Source: Zonotrichia leucophrys gambelii | Taxonomy: Eukaryota > Chordata > Aves > Passeriformes > Passerellidae | Assembly: GCF_028769735.1 (NCBI RefSeq) | Contig: NC_088171.1 | Location: 64,966,216-65,030,215 of the forward strand | DNA length: 64,000 nt | Reading direction: 5' to 3' | Shown: positions 1 to 12,840 of the stretch, one piece after another | How positions within the stretch are numbered: position 1 is the first letter of the stretch | Layout of the letters: every line of letters starts with the position of its first letter | Program-made: the position numbers and the translations under genes | Notes under the pieces: model-generated | The model's database searches: none | Told to the model about the DNA's origin: nothing | What the model saw: the letters and a program-made list of their open reading frames with translations, nothing else

Positions 1-1121
1 GGAGCATCACCCTTTAAGAATTGTTTGCAGCTTTTGGGTAAATTTTAAGCTCTTTTACTGCCAATGCTTTGTTTTATTGGCAGTGTGCAGTCATGGTGCT
101 TAAAGGTGATTTAAGGCATATAGAAAGGTACAGTATCTTTTATCTGACGGACTGATGAAGTTTGGGAAAAACCCCAAGCTTTCAAAAACATTTGCATTGT
201 GGGTTGAGATTTTTGTTGTTGTTTTTGTGTTTTGTGGGGTTTTTGAGTGTTACAGGAGCCTTAGTGAGTGAGACAGACACGCTAAACTTCAGCAGACTTT
301 CTGTTCTTTAGTTTAATTTTGCGTTCTGGCAGTGAACCGTGCTAAAGCTCTTTCCACTTCACTGGTGCATGCCACAAAAGTGTAACTAAGAGCTTATGTA
401 GTTTTGAGCAGACACTGCAGTAAAATTCCCTTCTGACCCTTTTTGCCTTTCAGGCTTTTGCCAATCCTGCCAAGTCACCTAAAATGCGGGATTAAAAATA
501 TCTCGCACAGTCAGAGCTGGTTAATCTGTGCTTGGTTTGTATGTCTGTACAAGCAAAAGGTTCTCATGGGTGATTTGGATATGCTTTTTGCCATTGCCTC
601 ATTTTAGGCCCTTCTTGTACCATAGATTTGACCACATATGAGTGTGGTTCCATCCCTTCAACACACACGGAAGACAAGATTTTTTTCAGGCAGGAGACAT
701 GGCTTTCCATCTCAAGCACTCCAGACCACAGCACCTGAGGGCTCAGGCTTTCAAGTAAGGAACATAGAAGCACAACAAGAACAAAACCAGGGTGGGAGTT
801 GTACTTTCCTGCCCTGACAACTCAAAACTGTCCCAGATACAAAGATGTCTGGTGGGTGCCCTGCATGCCCTGACCAAGCCAGGCTGATGATTGAAGCTGC
901 AGTAGCACAGACATCAGCACACCCTGTGCAAAGTCACCAGGCATCCTGTGGTCTGTGGAACTCCCTGCTGCTCTGGTTTCACTGTTTTTGCTGCTAGAGA
1001 AAAGCTCACTTCAGTGTGTCAGCACTGTCAGCTGTGCAGCAGCATGGACATGAGCTCGGAGCAGTGTCTGATGCTGTCTCCACTGGTGGAAGGGAAACAC
1101 CAAGCCTGACTCCCATGACCT

Positions 1122-1420
1122 GGAGGGGGACTTTTTACAAGGGCGTGTACTGACAGAACAAGGGGTAGTGCTTTAAACTGAAAGAGGATGTGTTATTAGA
1201 TATTAAGAAGAAATTCTTTCTGTGAGGGTGTTGAGGTACTGGAACAGATTACCCAGAGAAGTTGTGGATTCCCCATCCCTTGGAGTGTTCAAGGGCCAGC
1301 CTGGATGGGGCTTTGAGCAACCTGATGTAGTGGAAGGTGTCCCTGCCCATGGCAGAGAGGTTGGAACTGGATGGTCTTTAAGGACCTTTGCAACCCAAAT
1401 TGTTCTATGGTTCTATGACT
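1122..1420 (+). mobile_element. CR1 LINE 3' fragment
   Basis: This is a 5'-truncated CR1 retrotransposon on the + strand. The stretch encodes part of the end of the CR1 reverse-transcriptase ORF (frame at about 1222: YWNRLPREVVDSPSLGVFKG). It continues into the typical tail: ttggaactggatggtcttta, then aaggacctttgcaaccc, ending ttctatggttctatgac. The coding part is broken and cannot give a functional protein. Avian CR1 copies are normally truncated at the 5' end like this. Confidence 0.92.
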
Positions 1421-4400
1421 CCAGAATGTGTTACAACAGCAGACCTTCAAAATGGGGATATAATAAGGTAGATTAAAGGTAGGAATATCCATGTAGGCTT
1501 TCTTGATTGTTCTCATTCAGGGTGGTGATTCCATATGATGATATTGTATAGGAGTTTAAGACTGACTGAATGAGCTAAACTCAGGCTTGGCTTTCACTTG
1601 TTAAGCTATGCTGAAATAGATACAAGAACAGAAACAGTACTGCTGCAGATGTTTAGTTATAAAGGTGGTACAGCAGTGGAGTTTCTTCCTTTAAAAAGAG
1701 TGGAATAAGCTATCCTAAAATAAAGCATGATGCAGATAATACTGTTTCTACAACAGACAACCTAGAGAATCTGTGAGTACTTGGGAAACATTTTAAGAAT
1801 TAGTCAAGGATTTATACCAATTGTTTCCCAATTCTGTGGGTGGCTGCTAAACTAAAATAGTACTTCTCCTCTAAAATATTTATCTTACTTTAAACTTCCA
1901 AATTTACATTCAAATAGCAAAAGTAGTGGTGTGTTTTATTCACTCACGTCTATTGCTTGACTGTTTTGGTACACAGAGTACTTTTATCCAGAACAAGTGA
2001 AGATGCATGTGGCCATATATTAGATCTGCACATGGAACATACGGACAAGGTATTGTCATTTTACATGTTATAAAAGCATAGGCCATATTTGGCAGATGAG
2101 CAAGACTGTACTGTGCTAGGCATTGTATCAACACAGAGCAGAAAGCTGATTCTGTCTGATGTGCGTTCCATCTTTACAGAAATCAATATAGATGGTACAT
2201 AGGGGAGTGCAGAGAAAGCAAGGGCATGATATTTTTCTGAAGCCAGATGTCAGTTCTGACAAAGAAAAGTTGACACAAAAAATAAAATGCAGGAGAGAAG
2301 CAGTAGCAATGGGAAAGGCAGGACGAAGGAAAGCATGAAAAGATTTGTTGGAAAACCAGATATTTGGGTGATAGCAGAAGCCTTCAGAGAGTGATAAGAA
2401 GCAGGAATCAAAGGCTCAGCAGTGGAGAATGACAGAAAGGATGAGGGTAAGAGATGGGATGGCTTGAAACCAAATATAAATTCGATGCAAGAATGCATCT
2501 CTGAGAGAGAGCTGGTGATACTAACAGGTTTGGTTTGTGATATTTGCCAAAGTCATTTGGGTGGAAGAGAGCAAACTTCTCCTTATCAGGACTGGAGGAA
2601 ATGATGTTGGAGTTGCTGAGATATTCGAAAGGAAGAACTGTACAAACACTGCGTAAAAAATACATTCAGGATGTGCTGTCTACCCCTCTGTGTTAATATA
2701 CATGAAAATACTATGTGAATTTAAAGTGAGTTTTCTGTTACTAACTACACTGCTTGCAGGTAGCTCTGTTTGGGGACAACAGACCAATTTTTCTATTTAG
2801 CTTAACCCTTTTCAAGTGAAACTGCAGACAGGCATGTTTCTGGTCTGGGAGAAAAGTATCCTCCTGCAGAGAACTGAGGAAGTCAGGAGAGGCTATTAGG
2901 ATAAGCTCTGTCTCAGCAAGAGCTTCAGCATAATCCAGATCTGTAGACATAAATGCAGTGCATATCCAAGCTGACAGCTAATGGTACAGGGATGAGCTGT
3001 GTTGTCCTTAGGCAAGAGGAGGCAAAATAAGCATTCCCTTTTGCTGTGTTGTACTTGAGCTGAAGGCTAGATATTGTGGATGTGCTGTCCAAAAGACAGG
3101 CCAAGCATTTACTGAGTGCTTAAAGGGGGTAGCCTGGAAGTAGTCATACATTAGTGTGTCATCAGTTTGGATACAGTTGAAACTGTAGATAAAATTTTCC
3201 AGGGATAAGATGCAGAGGTAGAAAAGAACATCCAGTCAGAGCATTGTATGTAACAAAACCACAAAACATGGGAGAGAGCATTGAGGAGAGCATGAGTAAG
3301 GCAGGAGAAATAAGGTTTGGACAGAGTCATAAAATGATGGCTTTTTCATGTCCTGAGAGACAGCATGAGCAATTGTATTAGTACTGTTGCAGTATTGTAA
3401 GGTCACATTAGTGATGCTGAATGCTATATTGTTAATACTGCTATAATGTTTGTGTGATAAGGAATATCAGCAATCAGTGGTTATATTAACAGTCTAATCT
3501 TGGCAAACAATTGAATTAACATCGTGTGTGAGAGTAATGAGACAAGAACCTTAAGCAGTGATTGATTGCTCAGTGCCTGTACTACGGCTCAGTTAGGGAA
3601 AAGTGCAGGGGTTTTTTTCTGATTCTGTGAAAGATTTCAGCTGTAATCAATGGGAATTTCTGCCCTCAAGAACCAAGCAATTTAGCACTCTTTCGTTATG
3701 CTGTGATTGCATTAAATATTAAACTTCCCAATAAATGAACAATCTGTTAGTCAAATATAAACTACAAACATGGCATGAATTCACTATTCTGTTGGTCTGT
3801 TTTATTTGAAGCAGGTGTAAAGCTCCTGCCATTTTGGTGGGGTAGCAGTTTTTGCTCTGCTTCGCCTCTGTGCTGGTACACACAGCAGCTCAGTGTTTGG
3901 TGTAGTCCAAGTTGTTACAGATATGGTTGAGTTCCAGAAAAAAAAGCTGGATCAGAAACAGAGGATCGTGCTCAAGGAGATTCTCATCTTAGATGAACCT
4001 GTGTTTTCTGCTGGTTTTTGCCTTGACCTTTCAAGAGTGATCAAGATCTGTAGAATAGCCAGTGATGAATGCTAGTGCCAGGTTGCCTCACTGCTGTTTC
4101 TAAAGGGCTTGGTGTGATCCAGGGCAATCACTGGTGCTTGGAAGATATGACACTTTCATTCTTATTTTCCTTCCTATTTTTAATAACCTTTGCCCTAGTC
4201 TTCCTCAGCCTGCTACGTCAGATTGGTTGAAGTCATAGGGCTCCTGGCTGTGTTCTCCTAAGGAGTTGTGTTCTAGTTTTGTTTTTAAAGGTAAAAAGAA
4301 AGACATTCAACCACTTCCCTTTCTCTTTAATGGAGAAGTGTTCTCTTTTCTGAGCAGAAAGGTTTGTGGTGCTTTCTGGAAACATTCAGACTGAGTTCAC

Positions 4401-6845
4401 AAGATTTGCTTCTGGGAGCTTCTTCAGCAACTGGATCTCCTGTGCCTTTGTAAATCTTACAGAAAATATTTCTAATCAACTGTTTATCACAGAAATTCCT
4501 GAGCCGTCAAGAAGCAGAAGCAATTGACTTTAGGAAAGCAGTTATTGATCCAGAAAAGCAGAGTAATTGCAACAAGCAGTAATTAGCAAAATCAGATTTC
4601 ACTCTACATTAAGTGCCCTTGCATATTTATTACACCACAGTTGTTGGCTCTTTCCACATAATTTTGTCACTGGTCTCCCATTAATAAAGCAGTTTTAAAT
4701 GCATTGGTAACAAACTGGCCAAGTCATTAAATTTCAGTATCCATTCCAAAGTCTTGCTTTGCAGAGCTGTGGTAACTTGCTGTTAGTTTGTTTTGCCAAA
4801 GCTTTTGCAAAACTTTGGCAGTGGTTCTCACAAACTATGGCAGTGGCACCGTGCTACATCCCGAGATTTTCTGAGTCATGTTAAGATTCAGGAAACAACC
4901 ATATAAATAGAGCTCTCCAAATAGTACCTTTACATCATCATCATGTGTTTCCAGTCGGAGGATAAATACTTCCTCATTCCAGTGGTGATATCACTTTTCC
5001 AGACCCTCTCTAAAACTAAATATAGTCATAGAAAGTGTCTATGCACTTCCCAGCTTAAGTGGTTGAGTCATTTAGGACCCTGGAGAATCAGAGAGGATGT
5101 GCTGTGTCATACATTACTGACAGTGATGGTGGCTTCTGTGCCATTAGTGAAAAAGGGAGGTGTGGTCTTGATTCCAAAATCTGTCTGGAGGTCAGTGGTT
5201 CATTATGTACAGACTGGCTTTGCACAGTGATTGCTTGTCCATCCACTTGATCCTTAGACTTACTGCCCATCAGTGGGACATCTGGGTACCTGACACCTGG
5301 AGAATGTTGCAGATCCCCAGGCAGCTTCTTGGCACTTCTGGTAATCAAGAACAGCTAAGGTTACAAGCTAAGCTCCACTGTCAGTAGCATTGCCTTTGAA
5401 GGGACTAGTGAGGAAGAAGAGAAATCCTTTGGGACTGATTTTGAGGGTGGTGAGCCCCTGTAGTAATTTCATCACTCAAAGCTCCTGAAGCAACTCTGCT
5501 GCAGGCTTCTGTGGTCAACTCTCAAAATCAGAATCATCAAAATTGGTGGCCAGTCCTGAAAGTGTTGACTTCAGATGTTCTCTTTCACTTAAAAAGAGAC
5601 ATTGGGTAAATGGTATCACATACAGAATAAATAAAATCTGATCAAGAATTAGGCCCTATGCAAAATCAGTAGCTTTAATTAGGTCAAAAGAACTAATGAA
5701 GAGTCATGTCAGTGAGCAAATCTCCTAACACCTAACTCTTCCAGGGTTATAACTGCTCATTCCCCTGCCTTACATCTTCTTCTCTTGCCGGCTGTGGTGG
5801 TGTCATGCCAGCTGCTCTTGTAGTGCAGTTCAGCATCAGAAGGCAAGCAGTAATCACTCTACACAGACATCACTTCAGACTGAAGGGATGCTTCCCTTCC
5901 AATTTTTGGATGTGGAAATACAGAAAGAACAGGATTGTTCAGGCCTGCCATTTGCCAGATGGCCAAGAGAGCTGATAATCTGGAGAGATCAGAGCTCTGC
6001 AAGATGACAGCACTGCCACCAAAGCCTGGGGAGGGAGGCCATGCTCCACACTGGACTTCTAATTGAGAAACAGTGTGAGGACAGTTTTTTCACTCTGAAC
6101 AGGAGGAGAGGGTTAAGAAGGACTTCCAATTTGGGCACAAAATCATCAGGCTAAACTAATCAGCATGCTTGGTTTTGTGTTCATATCCGGAATGCTTTTC
6201 TGCTCTGCTGCCTTTTCACAAGAATGCTGCTGTTTGAGGCACTAGGAAAAGAAAGGCATGCCAGGTGAGCAAAGAGCATGTTTCCTTGTCATATGCTCTC
6301 CAAACAGGAATGCCAAGATCTCTCTATATCTGGCTTTCCACAGATTTCTAAATGGTACTTAACTGCAATATTTTTGGCTGTTATTTTGAGAGAATTAAAT
6401 CCTTCTTTAAAAAGGAAGAAGTTGAATGAAGCTTCAAGAGGAGACTTGGGAGAAAATTACAGCTCTATATCCACCTGTAAGCCTCAAAAGGAGCACCTTT
6501 TCACTCTAGCATGCCTTGTAGTCCTTTGAGACAGTGGATTCCAAATGAAGGCAGAGGCCCCAGATGTGTCTGGGAGCAGTGGTTATCTGGGAATCTAGCT
6601 GACATTTGGGACAGTGAGCTGGGAGAGTGTGAGTAACACCAAATATAAGTCTTCTAATCAGAAGAATTGGAGAAACCCACTGCCCTAAGGCTTTCTTTTA
6701 ATGTCAAAGGCTTATATTCTTTTAATCATATGGTCAGATAATCTGAATGTACAGAAATGGAAGGCTGCTGCCAAAGTTTTGCACCTTAGCTTGCAAGGAC
6801 AAATATTTGTGGCATAGACAACTTGCAGGTGCTGCTTCAGTCTTC

Positions 6846-7116
6846 AGAATCATGGAGTCCTTTCATTTGGAAAAGATGTTTTAAGATCGTTGAGCCCAAC
6901 CATTAATTAAGCACTGCCAATTCCACCACTAAACTGTGTCCCTAAGTGCCATGTCTACAAATCTTAAAAACCTCCAGGGATGGTGACTCAACCACATCTG
7001 TGGACAGCCCGTCCCAGTGCTTGAAACCCTTTTGGTGAAGAAATTTTATCCTAATTTCTAATCTAAACCTACCCTGAGGCAATTTGAGGCCATTTCCTCA
7101 TGTCCTTTATAGCAAG
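6846..7116 (-). mobile_element. CR1 LINE 3' fragment, reverse orientation
   Basis: Read on the minus strand this is a CR1 tail. On the + strand the antisense marks are clear: agaatcatggagtcctttc, ttaagatcgttgagcccaac, cctccagggatggtgactca, tggtgaagaaattttatcc and tgaggccatttcctc. It is moderately diverged from the usual consensus, indicating an older insertion. There is no intact frame. Confidence 0.9.
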
Positions 7117-8439
7117 AACCGAATGCTGTAATCTTGCAGTTATAATTTGTTCTTTGGTGATTTCCAGTTTGAATCCCTGTTCTAATTCATTTGGATTTGG
7201 CAAATACATGTTAGGTAAAGCATATGTTCTGATTTATCATGGCATTTCTGATCTCTGATTATTTTTTTTCCTCACACAGTGGGGGCTCAATCACCAATTT
7301 CCTAAATGTTTTGGCTTTTCAGTGCTGAAAGGTGCCTCTTTGTCAAGCAGCACAAAGAGGTGCTGCCCATGCTAGCTGAGCCAAGGGGGAGGGAGTTGTA
7401 CTCTTGCTGTCATTATGAGGAAGTTTGTAGGTGGTAATTTTCCAAACCAGAGTTTGGCACTGTAAAAACTAATACATTTTTTCCCTGGAACAAAAAGACT
7501 GTAGCTGTTACTGGGCACAGTCATTTACTCTCTCTGAGACCCAGCAGGAAGCAAGTTGGGAAAAGCAAACAGCAATGTCTGCCTGTCGTTTGCTCTTGCT
7601 TACAGAAGCCTCAGCAGTGTTTGTGTTACCTTGGTATTGCAGGGAGAGTGTCCTTCTCTCCAGCCTTCAGGTTACTCTCTCTCTATCAGTAACCAACCAG
7701 TCTTTGTGCTGCATGAAGAGATCTGCTTCATGTGTGAGGCATCAGTTCAACACTTCAGGCACAGAGAGGCTGGAAAAGCTTCTTGTGAATTGCCGAGAAA
7801 TACTCTGCTGTAGGAACAACAGAGGGAAGTTAATGTTAGTGTAAATTCAGCTCAGTCTCTCAGGGAAGAAATGTTTATTGTTTCCTTGCAGTGCCCTTGC
7901 CTCTGACCGAGGGAATGCTCTAACTGAGGGATGCTCTGTGCTGATGCCTGATCTGTGTCCAGAAGGGATTCGAGGAGGATGGCATTAATTTCTTCTATCT
8001 CATTAAGCTAAATCAGGCTGTGCTTACAGCTTTTGCATTTCAGCACGTGGCATTCCCCTGGTATGTACCTTGTCTGTTTCTAAGACACCCCTCATAAAAG
8101 GAGACAGCATCTGGCATGAGCTCAGGGAACACGAATATATAAGATTCTTATAGTTAGCCCTGTTTCTTTTGCTGTTCTTTGGAAGCTTTTGTAGGATACA
8201 GGGACTGGCAGGATGTGGAAGCATATGATATGGTCAGCTCTGGATTATGCTATCTTTTGTAAGGTGTTTTAGCCTTGAGTGACATTAATTCTCTTGCCTC
8301 CACTGGCTGCAAGGGGTGGGGAGTTTTGCCACAGACCAGACCAGATTCAGGTCAATGACCTAAACAGGAGTGTTACTTATTTTCTTGTAGCATCCGTGGG
8401 CACCTTTTGAGGCAAAATAAGGATATTTGAAGGGCGTAA

Positions 8440-8440
<1 letters not shown>

Positions 8441-8490
<50 letters not shown>

Positions 8491-8537
8491 AATATATATG
8501 TATGTATGTGTATATATATTTGTGTGTGTGTATATAC
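8441..8537. repeat. Compound microsatellite (CA)n then (TATG/TA/TG)n
   Basis: A near-pure CA tract of about 21 units (8441-8484) is followed by a mixed AT/GTAT block and a short (TG)5 tract, ending at tatatacc near 8537. The CA and downstream TG tracts are complementary and could fold back on each other. The tract is likely length-polymorphic. Open frames crossing it are artefacts. Confidence 0.95.
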
Positions 8538-9828
8538 CTGCCTCTGTAAGTTTATGACCATATTGGGCACAGAGACAGGCCAGGAGGAAACTGTGAGTTA
8601 AACAAAATTGCTTAAATTTTAACATACCCTGATGCTGGAAGAAGGAAATATCAGGAAACTTCCCAGCCATTTTTGTGGCAGAGTTTTATCACTGGAGCAT
8701 TTTTGGGGCAGCACATTTGAGAGAGTCTATGGAGTGGAACAGTACTAAACTGCTTACCACCTCATGTCCATGCAGACAGTATGTGCTAAATCATCAGGAA
8801 ATATCTTCTTCCTGTATTTCCAACTGGAGCAGTGTCAGCATGAGCCCTGCATGTTTCCAGCAAGAGAGTGCTGCAAGCAAACCACAGAAGAAAACAGCTA
8901 GAGAGCCCCTTTCTCCTTGCAGTTTTTGGGGAAAATCTTTTGTTTAGACAAAGGGAGCAGCCATTAGTGCCTGGAAGGATTAAGGCTTCCTGATGAGATG
9001 TAAATCACTTTTGATTCTGTCTGGGAGATACATTCTGGGAACAGAAATAAATGATTGAAGAAGCTGTGGGATGGGAAGAGTAATTGGTGACAACCTTTTA
9101 CCTGATATAGGAGAGTAGTGGTCTGAAGGGAAGAAGTTTCTTGTCCTGTTGCTGAAGGGGTGTGATCTCCTTGCACTTAACTCAAGTTGGAAAAAACAAG
9201 CTAAAAGCCTTGCCCTTGGCTGGCATTTTTGGGTTACCAACTATTACACGTGCACTGTGTTAGCACAAAGGAGTCCAGTGTGAACTCGGTGTACCCTGTA
9301 AATATGGAGCAAGAGAGTAGCTCCCTTGTCAGGTGGCTCACAGCCTTATTTGTGATGTTCCTGTGTTGTTTTTAAGATGACTTTCTTGCCAGTGGTGTTG
9401 TATGAAAATCCTGTGCAAACATTTGGGAGACATGCAAGCAGTGGGCTGAGATACAGAAACAGCAAATGGGAGGAGCAATGAGGGGGTAAAATTTTCTAGT
9501 TTTTCTTGCTTTCTTTTCCTCCTATCATGAGCAGAGCACAGAATGTTTCAGCTATGGATGATGATGATGACAGTAGTGAGTCACCACTTCTTCAGGCAGA
9601 TGTGGGAACTTCCCATATGACGGAATTTCTAAAAGGAGCTGTCCTGCCAGGGTTGGTGGCAGAAGCTGCCACTTGGGGCAGGGTATTTTTGGTGAGCATG
9701 ACCACGTGTGCTGCTGGTTCCCTGGACAGGCTGGGCTGATGCTGCAGGGCTGGTGGGTGCCTCCCTCTCAGGTTTCTGTGCTGAGATGAGCCCCAAAGTA
9801 CTAGAAAGTCTTTTTTTTTCCCCAGCCC

Positions 9829-10378
9829 TGTGACTGAAGAAGTTGAGATTCATCGGTTCTTCTTTTCAAGGTTGTTTATTTTTTCTTATCTGTTACATTC
9901 TTTCCCTGACCTGCTGAGATCTGTCCAGCAGATCGGGTTGTGGCACAGTGTCCACCCTTGGGGTCCTGTTAACTTTTTATACTAAGAACTATATGTACTT
10001 TGTTTACAATAATTTTCCAATACCTATCACCTATGTTAGGCAGTCTGTCTCTACTCTAAACCAATCAAAAAGTGTCACCATTCCAGTAGAAGATGGAGGA
10101 CAAGAAGAAGAAGGACAGGACATGGCCAGATTCTTCCATCTTGCTTCTTGAACCCCTATTCTAAAACCCTAAAATTCTACTTTTTCACCCTGTGACAAAT
10201 TAGCTACCATTCTACTCCTACTCTTGTGGCTTGTAAATCTTCACACAAAGTTGGTAGTTTTTTCCATGCACTAAAATCGAAGGCACAGGTGTTTTTGACT
10301 CCGTTGCAAGGTCTCTGAGCCCCTTGCCAGGCTCTGGAATCACCCAGGGCAGCCAGAGGAATGTCCTGGGTCCCAACA
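9829..10378 (-). mobile_element. Probable solo LTR of an endogenous retrovirus
   Basis: Read on the minus strand, the element begins TGTTGGGACCCAGGAC and ends near CTTCTTCAGTCACA, giving the TG...CA ends of a retroviral LTR of about 550 bp. Internally it has a TATA box (tataaaaa, complement of 9974-9981) and an AATAAA signal (complement of 9875-9880) about 95 bases further on, the expected U3-R-U5 order. There is no gag, pol or env sequence on either side, so it would be a solo LTR. I see no clear target-site duplication, so the ends are approximate. It resembles passerine LTR families as I remember them, but I cannot name the family. Confidence 0.55.
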
Positions 10379-12409
10379 CTTCCCCAATCCTTAATGTTGT
10401 CAGTGCAGGCAGTGACATCAGTAAAGTCAGGGTAGGTGGGTTTATTCCTATATTTTGGAAACCCCAATGCTTTTCTGCCTAGAGCAGATTAAAAAAGGCT
10501 TTGAAATGTAAACATATGCCCTGTCCCTGCTTTTCACTTTATTCTCTTGTAAATCAGGAGTAATCCCAAGGAAGTTGGCAGTTTCCTGGTGTCCAAGGAT
10601 TCCAAGGGGCTAAATGCAAAATATGTTTGTATATTAAATTGCTCTTGAAGGGAATGGCCTAATTTTTGTCACCTTTTGCCAGGGAAGGTGCAGTTGTGTG
10701 ACCAAGAAGACAGTAGAGGAAGGGGACTTGATCTTGGATTTGTACTGTGAGTGCCAGACTTCTTGAAACATGAGTGCTTTACAAAAAAATCTTACTGTCT
10801 TTACAAATGGAATTGAGCTGCCTGAGGGATGTTTTAGCTTTGTAGCAAGTTACAAACTTTCCTAACTTCAGGGCAGGACTCTGTCCTGGTTTTAGGAATG
10901 TTCCCACACAACAGCTGCCGGCTCCACTTTAAATAACCTTCTCTATTCCCTAAAATGAGATGTTTCTTTATTCATTTTTATCACAACCCATGAAAAAAAT
11001 CTGCAAGCCAGTAAACCACAGAGGTTTAAGACACTTCAGATTTAGGATGAATCAGAATTTTCAAGTTTCGTAGATCATGCTCTTTTCACTGACTCAGAAG
11101 TCTGTCTCATCCTGTCCTGAGGCTCAGGCTCTTGCTGGATTTGGCAGTAAAGTTTGTCATTGTGATCAGTGTTTCACATGAATGTTCATGTGACCAAATG
11201 ATGTGGAGCTGAAGTTTCAAGATCAAAAAGCAAGAAGAAAGACTCAAAGTAATTTCCCCCTCCCCCCAATATTTAACTTGTCTTTTGCAGTCAGCTGGAG
11301 TCTTGCTGGCCTATTTCTGTGCCCCTAACAGTGTGCTAAAAGATTAGATGCAGCTGAAAGATAGAATAAGAGAGGAGACAACTAAATTCTTCCTGCCACC
11401 GGTGTCAGTTATCACTAGATAACCACTAAACCTAAAGCAGTTCCTTTAAAGGATGGAAAATGCTGGGTTCATACCGTGCATGTACAGAGGCCTTACATGA
11501 CAGATAATCATTACAATAGAAGAGCAACAGTGATGGAGCAAGGGAGCTATCCCTCCCCATCCTCTGACATCTGCTGAAGTCCCATCTCAGTGCCCTTCTG
11601 CTCTTTTTGTTCAGAGCATGTGAGCTCCAGGCCTGGCAGGCATGTTTGTAATTAATGTTTCCAGCATCACCCTGATGCTGCTTGCTGTGCCATGGACAAT
11701 GTTGCTCCCGTGGAGCTGGGCTGCCATGTGGGCTGCTCAGGGTTAGTGCTGGACTCTCACCAGGCTCCTCCTGCATTATAAGCTGGTCTCTGTGCAGAGT
11801 AATAATACCAAGCTTGCTAGAGAAATGGACCAGCTGGGGTTTTAGGGTAAAAGCAGGTTTGAAGAGGGAAGGGCACCAGCCTGCTAGGTTGATCCATGAA
11901 GGGAGTTACCAGGATTCTTAATGCTGTGAAAAGTGAAATAACTGCAAATATATGGTTCTATAAAATAGTGCTTATGTGCCAGAGAAGTAATTCCCCTGGG
12001 ACAGGGTAAAGGAAGAAAATGTTTACAGCCTTCCTATTTAGTAGGCTTCATGAATTTTGGCTGCTGCCTCTTTTGGATGCCCATTCATTACCAGAGCCTG
12101 TTAGAGCACTCAGAGCTTCAAGTGAGGCAATGGACTCTGTGGGAATCAATCCCAAGTTAAGTCCCTGAAACTAGCAGTCCCCTAGCAATCAGGCCTAAAA
12201 GGATGAGGGACATACCCATTGGGTCACACCAAAGTTCATATCTGACCCTGGATTCTTCTTCATCAGTACTCAGAAGATGTGCTGATCAGGTAGAGCATGG
12301 GAGCCTGGCCCATGTCTGCAGTCTGCTCCCTTGCACATTCCTGCATCCACCGTTCTTGTATTGGGTATGTTAGGAGAAGCATTATTGCCTGTTCCCTGTA
12401 CTGTTTGTT

Positions 12410-12840
12410 TATGGACCTATTGTCCCTGGATTTGTCTAATCCCTTTTTGAACCTGCTGACACTGTCTGCCTGTGGCAGATGTTCCAGGTCATTGCTGTGG
12501 CAACAAATTCCAGAAATTCACTACTGTCTCACTAAAAATGTATCTTCTTTTATTAATTTTAAATTATTTCCTGCTCATTTCAGTGAGTGCCTCCCACAGC
12601 TAATAATACTGAATGTAGTTTAAAACAGTTCTATAAGTACTTTGCCCACAGACTTCATAATTTTGTAAATGTTGATCATATTTCCCATCAGACTTTTTAA
12701 GCTGAAGACTCATGGACTTTCCGGTCCCTCTCGGTAAAGCAGCTCCTCTGTCCCCTTAAGCATTGCAGTTGCTTGTGTATGTACCCTTTCCACGTGCACT
12801 TTGTCCTTTAAATGCAGAAACCAGAAATGTCCCCGGTGCT
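12410..12840 (-). mobile_element. Ancient CR1/L3-like LINE fragment, reverse orientation
   Basis: The stretch follows the antisense pattern of old L3/CR1 elements: ccctttttgaacctgctgac, a run resembling 'gtggcaacaaattccagaaattcac', then ttcataattttgtaaatgtt, atcatatttcccatcagac, aagctgaagac and later tgtaccctttccacgtgc. The same order of landmarks occurs in L3-type repeats of other amniotes. It is far more diverged than the other CR1 copies, so it is probably an old insertion. An open frame over the left part (12297-12623) is chance. Confidence 0.6.

Noticed and set aside
1222..1476. 84-codon open frame as a host gene
   Set aside because: It is the decayed end of the CR1 reverse-transcriptase ORF followed by the CR1 tail.
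8373..8670. Open frames with long CV/TH runs on the minus strand
   Set aside because: They are translations of the CA/TG microsatellite.
9556..9570. DDDD-encoding GAT run as a coding motif
   Set aside because: A short (gat)n repeat in a chance frame just left of the LTR.
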